Shown: positions 35,215-44,300 of the stretch, one piece after another
How the letters are laid out: each line of letters begins with the position of its first letter
Numbering within the stretch: the stretch's first letter is position 1
DNA from: DASRAP01 sp964503275
GTDB lineage: Bacteria > Gemmatimonadota > Gemmatimonadetes > Gemmatimonadales > Gemmatimonadaceae
Length of the DNA: 64,000 nt
Reading direction: 5' to 3'
NCBI GenBank assembly: GCA_964503275.1
Contig: CAZCZO010000001.1
Span: 1 to 64,000, forward strand
Made by a program: the position numbers and the translations under genes
The notes under the pieces: generated by a model
Told to the model about the DNA's origin: nothing
What the model saw: only the letters and a program-made list of their open reading frames with translations
The model's database searches: none

Positions 35215-36945
35215 ATGCCGCGTAGCCTCCAGATGCGGTCGCCCCGCCCTACCGCACGAGTCCTCTCCCTTTCTCGATCGACGATGTTGCTTCCCTTGCT
35301 CTTCGCGGCGCAGGTCGCCGCACAACCCACCGCACAGGCCACGACCGACTGGCCGCAGACCCGCGCCGAGCGGTCCGGCTACACGGCGACCTCGTCGTAC
35401 GACGATGTGATCGCGTATCTCGATGCCTTGCAGCGGAAGGCCGGCGACCGCATGCGCGTGGGGACCTATGGCACGACCACCGAGGGGCGCCCGATGCCCT
35501 ATGTGATCGCATCGCGCCCGCTGGTGTCCACGCCCGCGGAGGCCAAGCGACTGCGGCGGCCCGTGGTCTTCGTGCAGGGCAACATCCACGCGGGCGAGGT
35601 CGAGGGGAAGGAGGCACTCCAGGCGTTGCTGCGCGACCTGCTGCAGCGCAACGGGCCCGGCATCCTGGACTCCATCGTGCTGATCGCGGCGCCGATCTAC
35701 AACGCCGACGGCAACGAGCGCTGGGGGCCGCAGGCGCGGCAGCGGGGCTCGCAGCAGGGACCGGAGCTGGTCGGGCAGCGGCCTAACGCACAGGGCTTCG
35801 ACCTCAACCGCGATTATGTCAAGGCCGAGGCGCCCGAGACGCGCGCGTCGCTGGCGCTGTTCAACGCGTGGGATCCCGACGTGATCGTCGACCTGCACAC
35901 GACCAACGGGTCGTATCACGGCTACGCGCTGACCTACTCGGCGTCGCTGCATCCGGCCGGCGACCTGCCGCAGGCGACCTTCGGCGCCCAGTTCGCGCGC
36001 GACACCTTGCTGCCCTTGATCCGTCGCCGCGTGCAGCAGCGGCACGGCTATGCGACCTTCGACTACGGCAACTTCCGCTCGTCGGGCCGGGGCGGTGGTC
36101 CCGGCGCCGGGCCAGACACCATGCCGACGATCTGGGAGACCTATGACCATCGCCAGCGCTTCGGGACCAACTATTACGCGCTGCGTGGGCGGGTGAGCAT
36201 CCTCAGCGAAGCGTATTCGCACGATCCCTTCGAGCGTCGCGTGAAGTCCACGTATGCGTTCGTGCGCGAGCTCCTGAGTGCTGTCGCGGAGCGGGGACCG
36301 ACGATCCTCGCGATGATCGAGCGCAGCGACCGCGCGGCCGCGACGGGTGCGCTGCCACCGATCCCCGTGCGAGGCGAACTCACCAAGTCCCCCAAGCGGC
36401 TGCCGATCGCACACGAGATCGTGGTCCGCACCGGCGACAGCGTGCAGCACGAGGCGGGCATGCCGCGCGGGACGCAGCGCACGGGCCGGTTCAAGAACAC
36501 GGTGATGGACGTGTACGACCGCTTCGACCCGTCGCGCATCGTGACGCCGCCGGCGGCGTACCTGTTGCCGGCGACCGCCGGTGATATCGTGGCGCAGCTG
36601 CGCCTGCACGGGGTGCAGGTCGAGCAGTTGCGCGCCCCCCTGCGCGCGGCGGGCGAGACCTTCCGTGTGGATTCCGTCGCCAAGGCGCCGCGGCCGTTCC
36701 AGGGGCACCAGGAGGTGCTGCTCGAAGGCACGTGGACGCCGGGGAGCGTCGAGGCACCGGCCGGTGCGTATCTGGTCCGCACCACGCAATCGCTGGGCGC
36801 GCTGGCGGTGCTGTTGCTGGAGCCGGAATCGGACGACGGGCTCGGCACCTGGAACTTCTTCGATCGCTGGGTGACGGTCGGTCAGCCGCATCCGGTGCGT
36901 CGTGTGCGCGAGCCGGTCGCGATCCCCACACGCATCCTGCCGTGA
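35215..36945 (+). CDS. Secreted M14 family zinc carboxypeptidase
   Basis: A 576-residue exported metallopeptidase. Zn ligands fit the M14 pattern: GNIHAGEVEGKEA provides HxxE, and the third ligand is in VIVDLHTTNGSYHGY. Between them IYNADGNERWGPQ and GFDLNRDYVKAEAPE are typical of the family (substrate Asn-Arg). A signal peptide lies after a basic N-region (LLPLLFAAQVAAQ). The domain covers residues 50-320; the C-terminal 250 residues are beta-rich and unassigned. ATG 35215 is chosen; ATG 35284 is possible and would give a very short N-region. It starts 13 nt after fadJ. Confidence 0.86.
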   Translation: MPRSLQMRSPRPTARVLSLSRSTMLLPLLFAAQVAAQPTAQATTDWPQTRAERSGYTATSSYDDVIAYLDALQRKAGDRMRVGTYGTTTEGRPMPYVIASRPLVSTPAEAKRLRRPVVFVQGNIHAGEVEGKEALQALLRDLLQRNGPGILDSIVLIAAPIYNADGNERWGPQARQRGSQQGPELVGQRPNAQGFDLNRDYVKAEAPETRASLALFNAWDPDVIVDLHTTNGSYHGYALTYSASLHPAGDLPQATFGAQFARDTLLPLIRRRVQQRHGYATFDYGNFRSSGRGGGPGAGPDTMPTIWETYDHRQRFGTNYYALRGRVSILSEAYSHDPFERRVKSTYAFVRELLSAVAERGPTILAMIERSDRAAATGALPPIPVRGELTKSPKRLPIAHEIVVRTGDSVQHEAGMPRGTQRTGRFKNTVMDVYDRFDPSRIVTPPAAYLLPATAGDIVAQLRLHGVQVEQLRAPLRAAGETFRVDSVAKAPRPFQGHQEVLLEGTWTPGSVEAPAGAYLVRTTQSLGALAVLLLEPESDDGLGTWNFFDRWVTVGQPHPVRRVREPVAIPTRILP

Positions 36946-37032
36946 TGCTGGATCGCGGTCGCTGATCGGGTGCCGGGTCGCCAGCTTCCCCCAGACCCCA
37001 GCGCGGGCGATGAATCCACGCTGGGTGGCTAC

Positions 37033-37371
37033 ATGGCCGTTCACGCACGTCCCGTCGCGTTCGATGGACCGGACGGGTTGCCGTACAGCGTCGACCTGCT
37101 CTGCGACACCACGGGACGTGCCGATGCGCCATGGGGTGGCGCGCTGCTCTTCCTCCGCTGGCGTCGCATCGGCGAGCCGGGCATCGACGGGCATCTGGAG
37201 AGCGACTTTCTCGTGTTCGGCGAGTCGGAGTCAGCCGTGCGCAGCGCACTCGGCGCCATGACCCTGGACGCGGTGAAGGCCACGTTGGATCAGCTCGTGG
37301 ACGCTTCGCGCACCACGCCCAGCACGCGGCGCTGGTGGGATGCGATGCGCGCCGAGGACGAGGGCCCGTGA
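37033..37371 (+). CDS. Small hypothetical protein upstream of rsgA
   Basis: A 112-residue protein, not recognised: beta-rich first half (LPYSVDLLCDTTGR, GALLFLRWRRIG, SDFLVFGESESAVRSAL) and a helical C-terminus. No signal peptide or membrane segment. A GTG at 36970 would add 21 residues. Its stop overlaps the rsgA GTG start (GTGA), so it is co-translated with RsgA and might have a ribosome-linked role; that is inference from position only. Confidence 0.62.
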   Translation: MAVHARPVAFDGPDGLPYSVDLLCDTTGRADAPWGGALLFLRWRRIGEPGIDGHLESDFLVFGESESAVRSALGAMTLDAVKATLDQLVDASRTTPSTRRWWDAMRAEDEGP

Positions 37372-38285
37372 GCGTCGAGGGCGTGGTGCTCGAGGGGACG
37401 GGCGGCGTGTATCAGGTGCGCACGGCGGATGGCCGCGTCGTGGACGCGACGATGCGTGGGCGGCTCAAGCAGGATGGCGGGGTGAAGCTCGCGGTGGGCG
37501 ACCACATCGCGCTGGAGCATGACGCGATCGCGGACGCGTGGACGATCACCCGGATCCATGAACGCCGCTCGCAGCTGGCGCGCCGGGCACCGGGCGGGCG
37601 GCACGCGGAGCGTGTGGTGGTGGCGAACGTGGACCAGGTGGTGGTGGTGTTCGCGGCGGCGAATCCCGAGCCGCACGCGGGGATGATCGATCGCTTCCTG
37701 GTGATCGCGGAGTCGAACGATCTGGCGGCGCGGCTGGTGATCAACAAGTGCGAGTTGGCGTCCAGCGCGGCGGTCGACGCCCTGGTCGCGCCCTATGCGC
37801 GGGCGGGGTACCAGGTGCATCGCACGAGCGTGAAGGCCGGCACGGGGATCGCCGAGTTGCACGATGCGCTCGCCGGGCGTGTCTCGGCGTTGACCGGGCC
37901 GTCGGGCGTGGGGAAGTCGTCGTTGCTCAATGCGATGTTCCCCGGCGTGTCGTTGCGGGTGGGCGAGATCAGCGCGAGTGTGAACAAGGGTCGGCATACG
38001 ACGGTGGGGGCCAAACTGGTCCCGCTGCCCGGGGACGGCTTCGTGGTGGATACGCCAGGTCTGCGCGAAGTGGGGCTCTGGGGGATCGCCTCGGAGTCGG
38101 TGGTCGAGTGCTTTCCGGAGTTGCGGGCGCGGATCGGGGACTGCCGGTTCCAGGACTGCGTGCATGACCAGGAGCCGGGCTGCGCGATCCGGGAGGCGGT
38201 CCGGACGGGCGAGATCGACCCAACGCGCCACCGGAGCTATCTGAAGCTGCGGGCGGAGTTGGCGGCGTCGGAACGGAGTTACTAG
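37368..38285 (+). CDS. rsgA: Ribosome small subunit-dependent GTPase A
   Basis: A 305-residue circularly permuted GTPase that helps late maturation of the 30S subunit. An N-terminal OB fold (about 1-70) is followed by G4 (NKCEL), then G1 (TGPSGVGKSSLLNA), G2 and G3 (VDTPGLRE), the permuted order typical of RsgA/YjeQ. A zinc-finger region follows with CRFQDCVHDQEPGC. GTG 37368 overlaps the upstream stop and has GAGGACGAGG upstream; the earlier frame is antisense noise. Confidence 0.93.
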   Translation: MSVEGVVLEGTGGVYQVRTADGRVVDATMRGRLKQDGGVKLAVGDHIALEHDAIADAWTITRIHERRSQLARRAPGGRHAERVVVANVDQVVVVFAAANPEPHAGMIDRFLVIAESNDLAARLVINKCELASSAAVDALVAPYARAGYQVHRTSVKAGTGIAELHDALAGRVSALTGPSGVGKSSLLNAMFPGVSLRVGEISASVNKGRHTTVGAKLVPLPGDGFVVDTPGLREVGLWGIASESVVECFPELRARIGDCRFQDCVHDQEPGCAIREAVRTGEIDPTRHRSYLKLRAELAASERSY

Positions 38286-38343
38286 GGCCGCGACCGGGAC
38301 CGTCCTTCCTCTGCCAGCCGCGTGACGGTCGGCACCCCCCCCA

Positions 38344-38372
38344 TTGACGGCATGACCCGGCGGTGCGCTATT
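38344..38372 (+). promoter_or_regulatory. Promoter of the giant repeat lipoprotein, leaderless layout
   Basis: TTGACG (38344-38349), 17-nt spacer, GCTATT (38367-38372), then 6 nt to the ATG at 38379. No SD lies before this ATG, so a leaderless transcript is likely. Confidence 0.55.
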
Positions 38373-38378
38373 CCGGCC

Positions 38379-41300
38379 ATGCTGCCCTCTCCCCGTCTTC
38401 GTTTCCAGGGCGCGCGCATTGCCGCTCTGACGTGTCTCGCCGTCTCGGCGTCGTTGCTCAGTTGCGGAGGGGGGGATGGGCCGTCGGAGCCGCCTCCGCC
38501 ACCGACGCCGGTGGTGGTGACGCGCGTAGTGATCGCGGGCGCACCGGGCGACGGACTCGTGTTGCGGCCCACGCCGATCCAACTGAGTGCCACCGCCCAG
38601 ACGGCCGCGGGTGCTGTGGTCGATACCGCGGTGATCAGCTGGTCCACGTCGAACCCGCTGGTCTTGTCGGTCTCGTCGACGGGATCGGTGAGCGGCGTGG
38701 CGCTCGGCACGGCGCAGATCACCGCACGGAGCGGGACCGTGTCGGCGTCCGTGACGCTGACGGTGCGCGAGGTGGTGGTCCCACCGGCCTCGGGTGCGAC
38801 GACGCCGACGACGGCAGTGGTGGCCAACAACGCGCTGGAGTTCACGGTGCCGCCCAATGCGGTCCCCGCGGGTGTGCCACGACTCACGGTCGGCCTGCCG
38901 TCCTCCACGAGTGGGATCCCGCGGCTGGTGCCCGGGACGGCCTTCGACTTCGGGCCGTCGGGGACGGTGCTCGGCACGCCGATCACGGTGGCCTTCCGCT
39001 ACGACGCGGGGTCGGTCCCGATGGCGGAGCGTGCGACCCTCCGTGTGGTGCGCGTCGAGGGTGCGAATCTCGTCCCGGTCCCGTCGACCTCCGACGCAGC
39101 GACGGCCGTGGTCACGGCGCAGTTGTCGCGATTCTCGACCTATGCGGTGGTGCGTCGCGCCGATCCCGCGACCGCGGCAATCGTCGCGGGGAACGGGCAG
39201 TCGGCCACGGTCGGCACAGCGGTCGCCGTCGCGCCGCGGCTGGTCGTGCGCGATGCCGATGGTGCCCCGGTGCCAGCGGTGCCCATCCAGTTCAGTGTCA
39301 TCGCGGGCGGTGGCTCCATCACGGGCAGCGCGACGGCAACGACGAACGACAATGGCGAGGCCGCGCTCGCGGGGACGTGGGTGCTGGGGGCGACGCCGGG
39401 TGAGAACCGGTTGCAGGCCCTCGCGCTGCAGGGGAGTAACCCGACGGTCACCTTCACCGCGACGGCGGTGGCACCGCCGGCGCCGACCATCGGGCTTGCG
39501 CCGACAGCGCTCTCGTTCGCGGGTGCCGTCGGCGCGGCGGCGCCGGTCCCGCAGCAGGTCGCGGTGACGAACACCACGCCCGCCGCCGGCGCGCTCACCG
39601 GCCTCGCGGTCGGCACCATCAGCTATGGTGCGGGCGCCAGTGGGTGGCTCAGTGCCGCGCTCGGCGGCAGCAGCGCGCCGACGACGCTGACGGTGACGCC
39701 CAGCGTGACGGGGTTGAGTGCCGGGGTCTACACGGCGACGGTGCCCGTGACGAGCACGGTGTCGGGAGTCGCCGCCGCATCGGTGTCGGTGACATTGACG
39801 GTCTCGCCCGGAGCGCCGACGCAGCTCGGCGTGGCGACGCAGCCGACCACTGCCACGAGCGGTGTCACGCTGTCGCCGGCCCCGACCGTCGAGATCCGCG
39901 ATGCGTCCGGCGCCCGCGTGACCTCGACGGCGAGCGTGACGGCGAGCATCGAGAGCGGCAGCGGCACATTGCTCGGCACCACGACCGTCGCGGCCGTCAA
40001 TGGGACGGCGACCTTCGCCGACCTGCGACTCGCTGGAAGTGGCGCGCACGTATTGCGCTTCACGTCCTCGGGCCTGACGTCTGCGCTGTCTGCGCCCATC
40101 GCGGTCACGCAGGTGGCGACCGCGCTGACGATCCTCACCCAGCCCGACGGCGCGGTGAGCGGTGTGCCATTCTCCGCGCAGCCGGTCGTGCGCATCGTGG
40201 ACGCCGCCGGTGTGGTCGTCAGCAATTCGACCTTGGCCGTGACGGTCGTGGTCGCCTCGGGCACGGGTACGCTCAGCGGGACGACGACCGTGAATGCGGT
40301 GGCCGGCGTCGCCACGTTCTCCGGGCTGACGCTCACGGGGTCGGGGGCGCACATGCTGCGCTTCAGCACCACCTCGCCGGCCTTGTCGGTGACGTCGGCG
40401 AGCTTCACGATCGCCTCGTTGCCCGCGACGCAGCTCGGTATCGTGACCGCGCCGTCGGCGGCGGCGACCAGCGGCGTGCCGTTCGCCACACAGCCGGTCA
40501 TCGCGGTGCGGGACGCGAACGGCGGGACCGTGGTCACGTCGGTCGCCGTCACGGCCACCGTGGTCAGTGGGTCGGGGACGCTCGTCGGCACCACGACGGT
40601 GAACGCGGTGAATGGGATCGCGACGTTCACCAACTTGCAGTTGAATGGGAGCGGCGCGCACACCCTGCGCTTCTCGTCGGCCGGCCTCACGAGCGTCGAT
40701 GCCCCCACCGTCACGGTCACACAGGTCGCGTCGGCGCTGCAGGTCCAGGTGGCGCCGAGCGGGGCGGTCAGCGGTGTGCCGTTCAGTACGCAGCCCGTGG
40801 TGCGGGTGGTGGACGGCGCGGGGCTCGTGATGGCGAGCGCGGCGTTCAACGTCACGGCTGAAGTCGCGTCCGGGAGCGGTGTGCTCGGCGGCACGGCGAC
40901 CGTGGCGATGGTGAGTGGTGTCGCGACCTTCGCGAACCTGTCGATCACCGGGACCGGCGCGCATGTGCTGCGGTTCACGACCACGACACCGGCGCTCGCG
41001 GTGCTCTCGCCGTCGTTCACGGTGACCGCCGGCGCGCCGACGCAGCTTGCGCTCACGCAGCAGCCGTCCGCGACGGCGGTCAGCGGCACCGTGTTCGCGA
41101 CGCAGCCGGTGGTGCAGATCCGGGATGCCTCCGGCGTGCTCGTGCCGACCGGGACCGCCGTCACTGCGAGCATCGGCAGTGGGAGCGGCACGCTGCTCGG
41201 TACGACGACCGTCGCGGCGGTGGACGGGGTCGTCACCTTCACGAACCTGCGCATCGCCGGTGGTGGACCGCACACGATCGCGTTCGCGGCGAGCGGCCTG

Positions 41301-44300
41301 ACCGGCGTGACATCGGGCACCGTCACCGTCTCGCAGGTGGCGACGTCGCTCGAGGTCGCGACCGCACCGAATGGCGCGGTGAGCGGCTCGCCGTTCCTGT
41401 CGCAGCCGGTGATCCGCGTGCTCGACGCAGCGGGTGCGGTGGTCACGACCGGGGCGGGTGCGACATTGACCGTGACGGCGACCATCGCCTCGGGCGCGGG
41501 GACGCTGGGTGGCACGACGGCGGTCGCGGCCGTCGCCGGGGTCGCGACGTTCAGCAATCTGTCGATCACGGGTGCCGGCGCGCACAGTCTGCGCTTCGCG
41601 ACGAGCAGCCCGGCGCTCGAGGTGGTGTCGTCGGTGTTCACAGTGGGGAGTGCGCCGCCCACGCAGTTGGCCTTGGTGACGCCCCCGTCGGCCAGTGCCA
41701 CCAGCGGGGTCCCGTTCGCGACACAGCCCGTGGTGGAAGTGCGCGATGCGGGCGGCACCAAGGTCAGCACCAGCGTGTCGGTGACGGTGGCCCTGTTCAG
41801 CGGCAGCGGGACCTTGGTCGGCACGACGACGGTCGCCTCGGTCGATGGCACGGCGACCTTTGCGGGGCTGCAGATCAATGGATCGGGCGCGCATGTGCTG
41901 CGCTTCACGTCGTCCGGGCTCACCGGCGTCGATGGCCCGACGATCACGGTCTCGCAGGTGGCCGCGTCGCTCAGTGTGCTCACGCAGCCGGCCGGGGCGA
42001 CGAGCGGGAGCGCGTTCGGCACGCAGCCCGTGTTGCAGATCTTGGACAACGCCGGCCTGCTCGTGACGACCGGTACCGGCGCGACGCTGACCGTGACGGC
42101 GACGAAGCAGTCCGGGCCCGGGACCCTGGGTGGGACCACCGGGGTCGCGGCAGTGGGCGGCGTGGCCGCATTCGGGAATCTGTCGATCACGGGCGCTGGC
42201 GCGCACACGCTACAGTTCACCACCGCGTCTCCGGCGCTCAGCGTCAACTCGGCGAGCTTCACCGTCGCGGCCGCGCCACCGACGCAGCTTGTGCTGACCA
42301 CCAATCCTTCGGCGAGTGCCACCAGCGGCGTGCCCTTCGCGACGCAGCCCGTGGTCGAGATCCGTGACGCCACGAACACCAAGGTGAGCAGCACGGCGAA
42401 TGTCACCGTCGCGATCTTCAGCGGGACCGGCAGCCTCGTGGGCACCGCGACCGTGGCGGCCGTGGACGGCGTGGCGACCTTCGCGGGTCTGCAACTGAAC
42501 GGCAGCGGCGCGCATGTCCTCCGCTTCAGTTCGTCTGGCCTCACGAGCGTGGATGCGCCGACCATCACCGTCAATCAGGTGGCGGCCTCGCTGTCCGTGT
42601 TCACCCAACCCGCCGGTGCCACCAGTGGGAGTCCGTTCAGCACGCAGCCGGTGGTGCGCATCCTCGACAACGCCGGACTGCTGGTGACGACCGGCTCGGG
42701 CGCCACGCTGACCGTGACCGCCGCGAAGCAGTCCGGCCCGGGCACGCTGGCGGGCACGACGGGCATCGCCGCCGTCGGTGGCGTGGCGACCTTCACCAAT
42801 CTGTCCATCACTGGCGTGGGCGCGCACACGCTGCAGTTCACGACGTCGTCGCCAGCGCTCAGCGTCAACTCGGCGAGCTTCAACGTGGCGGCCGCGCCGC
42901 CGACGCAGTTGGTGCTGACCACCAATCCTTCGGCGAGTGCGACCAGCGGTGTGCCCTTCGCGACGCAGCCGGTGGTCGAGATCCGGGACGCCACCAACAC
43001 GAAGGTCAGCAGCACCGCGAGCGTCACCGTCGCGATCCTCAGCGGCAGTGGCGCGCTGGTCGGGACGGCTACCGTCGCTGCGGTCGACGGCGTGGCGACC
43101 TTCGCCGGTCTGCAGCTCAACGGCGCGGGTGCGCACGTGCTGCGCTTCACGTCGCCAAGTCTCAGCAGCGTTGATTCGCCGACCATCACGGTGTCGCAGG
43201 TGGCGGCCTCGCTGTCGATCTTCACGCAGCCGGCAGGTGCGACGAGCGGGAGTCCGTTCAGCACACAGCCAGTGGTGCGTATCCTCGACAATGCGGGCCT
43301 GCTGGTGACGACGGGTTCGGGTGCGACGCTGACCGTGACGGCCGCGAAGCAGTCCGGTCCGGGGACGCTGGCCGGCTCCACCGGCATCGCCGCCGTTGGA
43401 GGTGTCGCCACGTTCACGAATCTGTCCATCACCGGCACCGGCGCGCATACGTTGCAGTTCACGACCGTTTCGCCGGCGCTGAGCGCCAACTCGGCAAGCT
43501 TCAACGTCGCGGCCGCGCCGCCGACGCAATTGGTGTTGACCACCGCTCCGTCGGCGAGCGCGACCAGCGGGGTGCCCTTCGCGACGCAGCCCGTCGTCGA
43601 GATCCGCGATGCCACCAACACCAAGGTGAGCAGCACGGCCAACGTCACGGTCGCCGTCTTCAGCGGGAGTGGCGCCCTGGTCGGCACCGCCACCGTGGCC
43701 GCAGTCGACGGTGTGGCGACCTTCGCCGGGTTGCAACTGAATGGTGCTGGGGCGCATGTGCTGCGCTTCACGTCGCCGAGTCTGAGCAGCGTGGACTCGC
43801 CCACCATCACGGTCTCGCAGGTGGCGGCCTCGCTGTCGGTGTTCACGCAGCCCGCGGGCGCGACGAGCGGGAGCCCCTTCGGTACGCAGCCGGTGGTGCG
43901 CATCCTCGATAACGCGGGCTTGCTGGTCACGACGGGTCCGGGGGCGACGCTCACGGTGACGGCTGCGAAGCAGGCAGGTCCGGGCACGCTGGCTGGGACG
44001 ACGGGTATCGTCGCGGTCGGTGGCGTCGCCACCTTCACCAATCTGTCGATCACCGGCGCCGGCGCGCACACGCTGCAGTTCACGACCTCGTCGCCGGCGC
44101 TGAGCGTGAACTCGGCGGAGTTCACGGTCGGCGCTGCCGCCGCCACGCAGCTGGTGCTGACGACGAACCCCTCGGCGAGTGCGACCAGCGGCATTCCCTT
44201 CGCCACGCAACCTGTCGTCGAGATCCGCGACGGTAGCAACACCAAGGTCAGCAGTACGGCGAGCGTCACCGTGGCGGTGTTCAGCGGCGGCGGCAGCCTC